Positions 57,149 through 64,000 of a DNA stretch of 64,000 nucleotides are shown one piece after another. This stretch comes from an uncultured Muribaculaceae bacterium. GTDB lineage: Bacteria; Bacteroidota; Bacteroidia; Bacteroidales; Muribaculaceae. Position 1 is the stretch's first letter; each line of letters opens with the position of its first letter. The notes under the pieces were generated by a model, which made no database searches, was not told the origin of the DNA, and worked only from the letters and a program-made list of their open reading frames with translations. A program made the position numbers and the translations under genes. The stretch lies in NCBI GenBank assembly GCA_947629175.1, contig CANRCT010000002.1, forward strand, positions 62,001-126,000. Reading direction: 5' to 3'.

Positions 57149-58660
57149 TCAGATGAGCGAGTGGCCGGTCATTTCGGCAGGCTGAGGCAGACCCATGATC
57201 TTGAGGATGGTGGGAGCCACGTCGGCCAGACGTCCGTCGGCAACCTTCACGCCGGTCTTGTCGGTGACATAGATGCAGGGCACGGGGTTGAGCGAGTGGG
57301 CGGTATTGGGAGTGCCGTCGGCATTGATGGCGTTGTCGGCATTGCCGTGGTCGGCGATGATGATCGCCTCGTAGCCTGCCTTGACAGCGGCGTCGATAGT
57401 GCGGCCGACGCATTCGTCGACAGCCTTTACGGCCTTCTCTATGGCCTCGTATACTCCGGTGTGGCCCACCATGTCGCCGTTGGCGTAGTTGACCACGATG
57501 AAGTCATACTCTTCGCTGCGGATGGCCTCTACGAGCTTGTCGCACACCTCATAGGCGCTCATCTCAGGCTTGAGATCGTAAGTGGCCACTTTGGGCGAAG
57601 CCACCAGTATGCGCTCCTCGCCCTCGTAGGGAGCCTCGCGGCCGCCGTTGAAGAAGAATGTCACGTGGGCATATTTCTCGGTCTCGGCGATATGAAGCTG
57701 CTTCTTGTCGAGCGACGAGAGGTATTCGCCGAGCGTGTTGCCGACATTCTCCTTGTCGAAAAGGATATGCACGCCGGTGAACGAAGCGTCATAGGGCGTC
57801 ATGCAGTAGTACTGCAGATCCTTGACGGTATGCATTCCGGCCTCAGGCATGTCGTGCTGGGTGAGCACGGTGGTGAGCTCCTTGGCGCGATCGTTGCGGT
57901 AGTTGAAGAAGATGACGGCGTCGCCCTCCTTGATGGTGCCGTCGACAGCCGAATTGTGGATCGGCTTTACGAACTCATCGGTCACGTCGTTGTCGTAGCT
58001 CTGCTGCATGGCGGCGACCATGTCGGTGGCCTGCTCTCCCTCGCCGTTGACGAGCAGATCGTAGGCGATCTTCACGCGCTCCCAGCGCTTGTCGCGATCC
58101 ATGGCATAATAGCGGCCGATGATCGAAGCTATCTTTCCGGCCGACTTGGCGGAATGGGCCTGCAGGGCCTCGATGAAGCCTTTGCCGCTGTGGGGATCGG
58201 TGTCGCGGCCATCCATGAAGCAGTGGATATATACCTTTTCAAGACCATAGGCCTTGGCGATATCGCAGAGTGCGAAAAGATGATCGAGCGACGAATGCAC
58301 GCCGCCGTCGGAGGTCAGTCCCATGAAGTGGATAGCCTTGCCCGACTCTTTGGCGTAGCCGAACGCGTTCTTGATCTCGGGATTCTCCATGATCGAGCCG
58401 TCAGCGCATGCCTTGTTGATCTTCACGAGATCCTGATAGACCACGCGGCCGGCGCCGATATTGAGGTGGCCTACCTCGGAGTTGCCCATCTGGCCGTCGG
58501 GGAGACCTACATTTTCGCCGCTTGCCTGCAGCTGCGAGTGGGGATACTTGGCCATAAGGCTGTCCCAGGCCGGTGTGGGTGTGGAGTAGATCACATCGCC
58601 CTTCGAGTGGTTGCCGATGCCCCACCCGTCGAGAATCATGAGTAATGCTTTCTGTGACAT
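57149..58660 (-). CDS. gpmI: 2,3-bisphosphoglycerate-independent phosphoglycerate mutase
   Basis: 503 residues. Alkaline-phosphatase superfamily with metal-binding D11 (ILDGWG) and catalytic Ser61 in [11 protein letters not shown], then [10 protein letters not shown]-type loops and a C-terminal AEMTGHSLI tail. Interconverts 3- and 2-phosphoglycerate in glycolysis. A strong promoter is upstream. Confidence 0.96.
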   Translation of the reverse strand: MSQKALLMILDGWGIGNHSKGDVIYSTPTPAWDSLMAKYPHSQLQASGENVGLPDGQMGNSEVGHLNIGAGRVVYQDLVKINKACADGSIMENPEIKNAFGYAKESGKAIHFMGLTSDGGVHSSLDHLFALCDIAKAYGLEKVYIHCFMDGRDTDPHSGKGFIEALQAHSAKSAGKIASIIGRYYAMDRDKRWERVKIAYDLLVNGEGEQATDMVAAMQQSYDNDVTDEFVKPIHNSAVDGTIKEGDAVIFFNYRNDRAKELTTVLTQHDMPEAGMHTVKDLQYYCMTPYDASFTGVHILFDKENVGNTLGEYLSSLDKKQLHIAETEKYAHVTFFFNGGREAPYEGEERILVASPKVATYDLKPEMSAYEVCDKLVEAIRSEEYDFIVVNYANGDMVGHTGVYEAIEKAVKAVDECVGRTIDAAVKAGYEAIIIADHGNADNAINADGTPNTAHSLNPVPCIYVTDKTGVKVADGRLADVAPTILKIMGLPQPAEMTGHSLI

Positions 58661-58707
58661 ATCTGGTTGTGTTATGAGTTTGTTTCCGTATCGGTTATTT
58701 CAACATG

Positions 58708-58740
58708 CAAAATTACACAAATCGCCCGAAAAAAGCCAAA
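58708..58740 (-). promoter_or_regulatory. Promoter of gpmI
   Basis: Minus-strand TTTG (58737-58740), 21 bases, TAATTTTG (58708-58715). About 48 bases before the ATG. Confidence 0.7.
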
Positions 58741-58789
58741 CTATTGCCACGAAGTGACAGCAAAAGCTGAAAATTCTCTTTTTAACCGG

Positions 58790-61174
58790 TCATACATATT
58801 GTTGCGGATCGAATATGTCCCAGTTAGTCGTATCAGATGTGCCGAGCTTCACGTCGAGCGGAGCGGCCGAATATACCCAGTTGCCGAAGTCGTCGGGTAT
58901 GATGATGCCGCCGTGGAGCTTTTTGCTCCTGTTTTCGGGAAGCTGCATATACTCCCACAGGGCGTTATGCTTGTAGGGGGCCTCCGGGTCGCTGTTTTCC
59001 GTCTTCGTGTCGAAAAGAAATATGTCACTACTTTTCATTCGGATTATAAAGTCGACATAGAACAGGGCTTTTTCGCCGAATGAGTTGGTGTAGCCAATGG
59101 CATAATGGGCTTTGCCCTGGTCGCCGTTCTTGTACCACCACTCAATCGCGTTGTTTTGAGATTCAAGGAAGCTCGCAAAAGCGTGTTCTACATTTGACGC
59201 TCCTTTGTATTCCATGAACGGCAGCAGTGCATGATAGTCAATCTGCGGCTGTTCGTCGAACGTATCGACCGGATAAGCACGCTCTGCCGGCACCTCCCAA
59301 TCGTAATGCTTGAAGGCGCGGCGTTTGGCGGCAGCCTGACGCAAACGTAATTTCGCCGTATATTGCATAATGGCATTAGACAGCACACGCTCAAACTTCG
59401 GGCGGTTATGATGCACATTATCATTGGAGAGGATAATCTTCATTGCATCATACTCGAACACTTCAAAGAGTTCTTCCATAATTTCTTTGAGGGCACCCCC
59501 CAGCGTCTTGACGCTGCGCTGTTCATAGTCGTTGCCGAGCAGCCTCTTGCAGAAAGCGAGGTACATTGCCGTAAGGTCGGATACATTATTGATATAAGTA
59601 GCTTTGCTCTCGACAATCTTTGTGCCGACCTCGCCGGTCATATCAAGGTCTTTAACGATATCGGTGCTTACATTCTTGACATTGAAATTGATGCCTCGCT
59701 GATTGACAGCTGCCTGTCGGTTGCTGTAAGTCTCGTTCGTTACTTCCTCCGCTCCTTCACACATTTCTCCTTCTCCAAAAAGCATCTCTTCGGTAAAGAG
59801 CGATAATTGTCCTGATTTAAGTCCCCATTCAGCCTTAAAAGTATTCTTCAATACATCCTTGAAGTCTGTTCCGAGCCGATTACGATCCAAGGACAGACGT
59901 TCACTATATTCGGCATCAAGAACAATATTTTTAATTTCCTCACGACGCTTAGTCCCTACAGTTTTTGCCAGATAATCCATATCGTCCTTCACGATTTCGA
60001 TTATATCTTTTGAAAGGTTCGTGTAGACGTAACCTTGATTTAGTCGTTGGTCGGTGTAATACTTCTGTTCCGGCATTCGGAGTATTCGCCCGACGGTCTG
60101 CGCCGAGAATTGGAAACTCTCAATCTTGCGGAAGATGATGAGCACGGCGGCGCGAGGGCAATCCCAACCGAGGGCAATGGCTTGCTTGAAAAGCAAAACC
60201 TCGGTGAGGTCGTTGGGACGGTCTATCACATCGAGGTTGTCGGTCTTCTCTCCCGAAAGCCAAATGGCGAGCTTGCTATTGGTGGTGTTGATGCCGTAAG
60301 CATCAAGAGTAGTGATGACCTCGTCCTTGACCTTGGTATCGTCAACGGTAAGGTTCTCGCTATTGTCATTAGGAAGCTGAATCAGCAAAAGCGGATTTAT
60401 CTCCACGCCGAGCTTTTTATAAGCGTCGGCGAGTTCCTTGCGCTTTTCCAGAGCAAGCCAAATGAGGTGTTGGTTGAGAGAGCCGTGAGGGTCTTTGAAG
60501 TCGAGAGCCGGATTAAGGATGATGTTCTCCTTTATCATTTCTTCCTCAATGACTTTCTCGCGGGGTACGTTAACTTGCTGCTCGCCGTTGGTCTGCGGCG
60601 TAGCGGACACTCGGATTTCAACCTTGGGCTGAATAGTGGCGAGCACCTTTTCCGACTTTTTTGCGTTCTTGCCGCCAAACATATGTTCCTCGTCAATCAC
60701 AAGCACGATAGGAATACCGTTATCGTCTTGTGTGCGGCGGGTAATATCATAAAGCGAAGCCGAGTTTTCGGTTTCGCGGACCAACAGGTTTTTGTCCTTG
60801 TTGATGCTCTCCCAGTTCACAAAGAGAATTTCGCCCGGCTTGATGTAGCCGTCGGCGGAGTGGTCGAGTTCATCGTAGATGACGGGGCGCAGAGCGCAAT
60901 TCTCGGTAAAGTAGTTCTTCATCTTAAAGTAGCTCTGCTCGTGCAGTTTATTTGGAGCAATCCAAATATAAGCTACTTCGGTGCATGGAGCATCAGGACG
61001 CTCGGCGAGTTCCTGGTTGAGCCGCATAAGCATCTCCGATGCCATAACGGTTTTTCCGGAACCGGTGGGCGACTTGAAAACGAGCGTATGGCGGCTGCCA
61101 CGCAGACCGAGCAAGTCGATGGTCTTGTTTACGAGTTCATCAACGGCTTTCTGCTGATAGCGTATTTGTTTCAT
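58790..61174 (-). CDS. Type III restriction enzyme, Res subunit
   Basis: 794 residues. Helicase with Walker A SPTGSGKT (35-42), DEEH box (161-164), SATP (190-193) and a motif VI-like QTVGRILRMPE. A PD-(D/E)XK-type nuclease is visible near the C-terminus (D708 and D722-T-K724). Type III enzymes translocate or slide on DNA and cut when two unmodified sites are engaged. Its start overlaps the mod gene by 4 bases. The codon use is less GC-rich at third positions than in the neighbours. Confidence 0.92.
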   Translation of the reverse strand: MKQIRYQQKAVDELVNKTIDLLGLRGSRHTLVFKSPTGSGKTVMASEMLMRLNQELAERPDAPCTEVAYIWIAPNKLHEQSYFKMKNYFTENCALRPVIYDELDHSADGYIKPGEILFVNWESINKDKNLLVRETENSASLYDITRRTQDDNGIPIVLVIDEEHMFGGKNAKKSEKVLATIQPKVEIRVSATPQTNGEQQVNVPREKVIEEEMIKENIILNPALDFKDPHGSLNQHLIWLALEKRKELADAYKKLGVEINPLLLIQLPNDNSENLTVDDTKVKDEVITTLDAYGINTTNSKLAIWLSGEKTDNLDVIDRPNDLTEVLLFKQAIALGWDCPRAAVLIIFRKIESFQFSAQTVGRILRMPEQKYYTDQRLNQGYVYTNLSKDIIEIVKDDMDYLAKTVGTKRREEIKNIVLDAEYSERLSLDRNRLGTDFKDVLKNTFKAEWGLKSGQLSLFTEEMLFGEGEMCEGAEEVTNETYSNRQAAVNQRGINFNVKNVSTDIVKDLDMTGEVGTKIVESKATYINNVSDLTAMYLAFCKRLLGNDYEQRSVKTLGGALKEIMEELFEVFEYDAMKIILSNDNVHHNRPKFERVLSNAIMQYTAKLRLRQAAAKRRAFKHYDWEVPAERAYPVDTFDEQPQIDYHALLPFMEYKGASNVEHAFASFLESQNNAIEWWYKNGDQGKAHYAIGYTNSFGEKALFYVDFIIRMKSSDIFLFDTKTENSDPEAPYKHNALWEYMQLPENRSKKLHGGIIIPDDFGNWVYSAAPLDVKLGTSDTTNWDIFDPQQYV

Positions 61175-63069
61175 TCGTCGCCTCCTTTCTCATAGTCCAG
61201 ACCAAATAAGCCTTCGTTGGATTCTTCGGCTTCATCATTCTCTACAATTTCTTCGACAAGTTCATCGACGAGGAATTTGGGTTTGCGTTTGGGCAGCACT
61301 TTTTGGTAAGCGTCGTAGATGGCTTGCGGCAGTGCGCACAGCTCTACGCGGTCTTCCACCTCGGCAAATTCATCGTCGTAGGCATAGCTGCCATGAGAGA
61401 AAACATAGACCTTGATTTTCTCCCCGTCCGGCATTGTATTGATAATGTCGGCAATGAACGGTATCGCCCTTTCCTCGTAAATTACAAGCATACGCTGTTC
61501 GGCATTTTCGAAGTAGCGGGCATATTTCGGATTCATCTTGCGGCCTCCAAACGGTGCCTCCGTATAGAGGTCATTCTTGATGCAGAGAAGCCCGGTTGAA
61601 GTCTGAACGAGTTCGCGCATATTTTTCACCGAGCGTTCACGAGGCAAAAATTTAGTCCGATAGTAGCGGAGATTATTGTCGGCAAGTCCGGCAACTTCCT
61701 CGCCGTTTGGTTTCGTATAACCCTCGATTACACGCTTGTTGCGTTCATAGGTAACATTCTCGCAGATACCGTTCTCATTGTTGGTGCAGAGAATACACTG
61801 GCGCCGTCCACCGTCCTCGCTGTTTTGTCGAAGTAAGGCTTGCATTGTTGTACCGGAACCTGCGAAAAAGTCCAGGTATATTCCATTTCGGAAATTTGCA
61901 AGGAAAATGATGTGTTGAATTAAATCAGTGCTTTTGGGGAAAGGGAAATCTTGATTTCCGAAGCCCAATTCTTTGAAATCCATCATAGCATTATCAGAAT
62001 TGAAAGCCTTTCTATCCCAAGACGTGTGCTCTTTTACAGTGCGCTCACCTTCTTTTTTATCAATGTAATCTTTTTCGTAGACAGTATATTTACCTTTGTA
62101 TTTAGGCATTTCTTTGGCTACAAGATTACCAAGGTTTTCGTTTGCTGTATTCATAGCCCATCTCCATCGACCATCGGTTCCATCTGGCTTAACGGGAAAT
62201 ATCTCGATGAATCCAAGAGCTAATAATTCAGGGTCAGAATTTTGTCTAACGAGTAAAGAATGATCTTGTGGATCCAGATAAAACGGATAGAACATTAACG
62301 GTCTGTCAATCTTCCTATCTGCATTACCCGTTTTTCTCAAGTCCGTTTCCCTATATCGGCGTCCGTCTACATCTACTTTATTGTATCTATCCGTGACTTT
62401 ATCTTCTGCGGGTAAAGCCGATGCAATCCAATTAGATGACTTTGAGTATATAAGTATATATTCGGTGGATTTAGCAAAATTAGAGCTATCTTGTTTACCC
62501 GATGTTTTTCTTACATATGTAATTGTCGCCTCATAATTGAAGAAACCAAATATTTCGTCACTCAAAAGGCGTAAATTAGCGAGTTCATTATCATCTATTG
62601 AAATAAAAATGACTCCATTATCAGACAACAACCGCTTGGCAATACGCAAACGTTTATCCATGAACGACAGCCACTTGGAGTGGCGGTAGCTATCCTCGCT
62701 GTCAACATATGAATCATTGTAGATAAAGTCCTTGTTGCCGGTATTGTAAGGAGGGTCGATGTAGATAACATCAATCTTGCCCGCATGAGTGTATGACAAC
62801 TCCGTGAGCGCGGCGAGATTGTCGCCCTCGATAATGAGATGATTGGGAGCGTCAGGGTTATCGGAAATTATCGGGTGGACTTTATCATCGTTGCGCTCGA
62901 CGAGGACAGGGAGGTCTTCGCGAAGGCGTTCCTCGATGTCTTCGGGCTTTTCTTCCCACACAAGCCCGAACTTCTTATAACCACGAATGAGTTCAAGCAA
63001 CGCTGATTTTTCATCGTTACTCAAACCATCAAGGTTTTGGATTTTCCGAGCCAGATCAGTCTTATTCAT
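61171..63069 (-). CDS. Type III DNA-methyltransferase, Mod subunit
   Basis: 632 residues. DPPY (105-108) comes before FAGSGTT (402-408), which is the beta-class order of type III Mod and N6-adenine enzymes. The segment between, about 170-370, should hold the target-recognition domain; its DNA (about 61950-62560) is visibly A+T-rich. The enzyme methylates adenine in a 5-6 base asymmetric site and guides Res. Overlap of 4 bases with res. A structured RNA lies directly upstream. Confidence 0.93.
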   Translation of the reverse strand: MNKTDLARKIQNLDGLSNDEKSALLELIRGYKKFGLVWEEKPEDIEERLREDLPVLVERNDDKVHPIISDNPDAPNHLIIEGDNLAALTELSYTHAGKIDVIYIDPPYNTGNKDFIYNDSYVDSEDSYRHSKWLSFMDKRLRIAKRLLSDNGVIFISIDDNELANLRLLSDEIFGFFNYEATITYVRKTSGKQDSSNFAKSTEYILIYSKSSNWIASALPAEDKVTDRYNKVDVDGRRYRETDLRKTGNADRKIDRPLMFYPFYLDPQDHSLLVRQNSDPELLALGFIEIFPVKPDGTDGRWRWAMNTANENLGNLVAKEMPKYKGKYTVYEKDYIDKKEGERTVKEHTSWDRKAFNSDNAMMDFKELGFGNQDFPFPKSTDLIQHIIFLANFRNGIYLDFFAGSGTTMQALLRQNSEDGGRRQCILCTNNENGICENVTYERNKRVIEGYTKPNGEEVAGLADNNLRYYRTKFLPRERSVKNMRELVQTSTGLLCIKNDLYTEAPFGGRKMNPKYARYFENAEQRMLVIYEERAIPFIADIINTMPDGEKIKVYVFSHGSYAYDDEFAEVEDRVELCALPQAIYDAYQKVLPKRKPKFLVDELVEEIVENDEAEESNEGLFGLDYEKGGDE

Positions 63070-63120
63070 GGCGACCGATTAAGGTTAGTTGTCGCCAATA
63101 CCCCTCTGCGACTGGTGAAT

Positions 63121-63212
63121 AAAAAAGGAGTGGGTATCTGTACCTTCGCTCATTCTACACATCACGGAGGTCGGAATTCCTGAACCCATAGAATGAAATA
63201 CAGATAACCCAC
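63121..63212 (-). terminator. Terminator of the structured RNA
   Basis: The outer 13-bp stem GTGGGTTATCTGTA (63212-63199) with TACAGATACCCAC (63142-63130), one bulged base, is followed by TCC and T6. An inner 8-bp stem TCATTCTA (63196-63189) / TAGAATGA (63157-63150) extends it. It is 51 bases before the mod ATG. Confidence 0.75.
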
Positions 63213-63432
63213 GCCGATATGTGAATACCCCAAACCCACTCTATGCCAATTAAGGCACAGAATGAGCCGGATAGGTATGAACATACCCCGTGAGCGTTTA
63301 CTGTTCTTCAATCCTGGTGGGTTAAAAGTTTCCGACGCTTTTGATGTGCCAAGAAAGAAGCGTTGATAAACGCCTTTTATTTTAATTACCTCCCGCCTCG
63401 CTCCCTCTCTTGGAAGACGCACGGCTTGAGTC
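63121..63432 (-). ncRNA. Unidentified structured RNA, about 310 nt, upstream of mod
   Basis: A minus-strand transcript is framed by a TAAATTTG promoter box (63439-63446) and a T6 terminator (63121-63126). Base pairing seen by eye: a 15-bp hairpin with a TTAATT loop (63268-63254 with 63247-63233), a 6-bp hairpin (63363-63358 with 63340-63335), a 7-bp enclosing stem (63373-63367 with 63300-63294), a 5-bp hairpin GGTAT/ATACC near 63275-63288, and the terminator stem. A possible crossing pairing (63413-63406 with 63356-63349) suggests a pseudoknot or an alternative fold. It does not match tmRNA, RNase P, SRP or 6S RNA as I know them. It could be an independent small RNA or a leader of mod. An 86-codon ORF overlaps it and is probably spurious. 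Confidence 0.7.
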
Positions 63433-63438
63433 TTGGTG

Positions 63439-63446
63439 CAAATTTA
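63439..63446 (-). promoter_or_regulatory. -7 box of the structured RNA
   Basis: Minus-strand TAAATTTG followed by CACC. A GATT about 20 bases upstream is a poor -33 box. The remaining part of the gap (63447-63532) holds only a plus-strand TAATTTTG (63483-63490) with no gene downstream of it. Confidence 0.55.
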
Positions 63447-63533
63447 GCAATAAATCTTAAACGAAGAATCGCTGGTTGCGAGTAATTTTGTCATACTCGT
63501 CAAGAACTCGGATTTTGCATCCAGCCGTAACTG

Positions 63534-63573
63534 CAAAAAAATGACGCGAGTGCGAAAATATCACACCCGCGTC
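63534..63573 (-). terminator. Terminator of the small lipoprotein gene
   Basis: 12-bp stem, two G-U pairs, GACGCGGGTGTG (63573-63562) with CGCACTCGCGTC (63554-63543), 7-base loop, then a T run (63541-63534) on the minus strand. Confidence 0.85.
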
Positions 63574-63592
63574 AATAATACTCATAATGGGT

Positions 63593-63997
63593 TCAGAGCT
63601 CGTCCTTCTCGAAGACGATTTCTACCACTTCGCCGCTCTTGTTGCCTTTGTAGTCGAACTTCAGGCTGCGGTCAACGGATTTCACCAGGTCGATGAAGGC
63701 CTTGTTGGAAGCCTGGTTGATGACGGAAGCCTTAAGATTCTTCTTCGACTCCTCGGCGCCGGCCTTGATGGTGGCCATGTCGGAGAGTTCCTCGTCCACG
63801 ACATAATTGTAGATCACATAGCCGTCGTCGAAAGAGAGACTCATTTCCTCGATTCCAGGCATCTTCTGGCCCTTGAGCTGCTCGTTGATCTGTTCAACGG
63901 CCACTGAAAGAGCCTTGTCCTTGGCACCGCTGCAGGCAGTGGTGAGAGTCATCATGGCTATCACGGCCACGATAAGCAGATTAGCTATTTTTTTCAT
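63593..63997 (-). CDS. Small lipoprotein
   Basis: 134 residues. Lipoprotein signal with Cys22 in LTTAC. The mature part has a helix (LSVAVEQINEQLKGQKMPGI) followed by beta strands (MSLSFDDGYVIYNYVVDEE), and ends in KSGEVVEIVFEKDEL. No family recognised. Full length, as the ATG at 63997 lies at the window edge; the promoter is outside the window. Confidence 0.82.
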   Translation of the reverse strand: MKKIANLLIVAVIAMMTLTTACSGAKDKALSVAVEQINEQLKGQKMPGIEEMSLSFDDGYVIYNYVVDEELSDMATIKAGAEESKKNLKASVINQASNKAFIDLVKSVDRSLKFDYKGNKSGEVVEIVFEKDEL

Positions 63998-64000
63998 ATC

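Noticed and set aside
57161-58645. 494-codon open frame opposite gpmI
   Set aside because: Antisense to a clear gpmI with catalytic motifs. The translated sequence is low-complexity (Gly/Val/Asp/His-rich), as expected from a shadow frame.
63162-63422. 86-codon open frame inside the structured RNA
   Set aside because: Its bases are taken up by the paired stems and the terminator. No domain is recognised. It stays as a weak alternative if the RNA call fails.

Overview
The window is chromosomal DNA of a member of the Bacteroidales, and gene content resembles gut Muribaculaceae/Bacteroidaceae. The phylum call rests on the promoter type (TAnnTTTG about 7 bases before the transcription start, often with a TTTG or TTG about 20 bases upstream), on families largely confined to this phylum (DUF4290, the MoxR-DUF58-BatABCDE set, the guaB/SurA-like pair, the 85-residue HTH protein), and on the archaeal/eukaryote-type prolyl-tRNA synthetase. 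No tRNA, rRNA, insertion sequence, integrase or CRISPR array was seen.

Layout. 1-4.2 kb: a tightly overlapping minus-strand operon (two half-size ChrA proteins, an unusual N-formylglutamate-amidohydrolase-like membrane protein, an ATP-grasp ligase, then folC running off the left edge). 4.4-11.1 kb: META-domain lipoprotein, rsmG, a metallo-beta-lactamase-fold hydrolase, M23 peptidase, ndk, recG and ispD. 11.3-19.4 kb: DUF349 protein, a polyprenyl-phosphate sugar transferase, a coiled-coil lipoprotein, rsmI, a hypothetical, dacB and a TetR regulator. 19.4-26.1 kb: fabG, DUF4290-rimM-acidic protein-OmpA-like-proS, then a glycosyltransferase fused operonically to two HU-fold proteins, the second with a transmembrane anchor. 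26.3-34.9 kb: the complete moxR-DUF58-batABCDE operon. 35-43.1 kb: HTH protein, DUF2007-universal stress protein, lepB with an O-antigen-ligase-like gene, galE, a DUF4105 membrane protein and a PafA-fold protein that has lost its catalytic residues. 43.2-56.2 kb: secA, coiled coil-MgtC-CPA2 antiporter operon, guaA, YccF and PH-domain proteins, an ECF sigma factor, guaB and a short SurA-like protein. 56.2-64 kb: a two-repeat hypothetical protein, gpmI, a type III restriction-modification pair, a roughly 310-nt structured RNA with its own promoter and terminator, and a small lipoprotein.

Most of the window is housekeeping: envelope biogenesis (secA, lepB, dacB, M23, sugar transferase, galE), nucleotide supply (ndk, guaA, guaB) and rRNA/ribosome maturation (rsmG, rsmI, rimM). 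The accessory or least understood parts are the ChrA/FGase-like/ATP-grasp operon, the membrane-anchored HU protein, the catalytically dead PafA-like protein, the duplicated-domain protein at 56.3 kb, and the structured RNA upstream of the type III methyltransferase. The RNA and the FGase-like/ATP-grasp operon are the best candidates for something undescribed.
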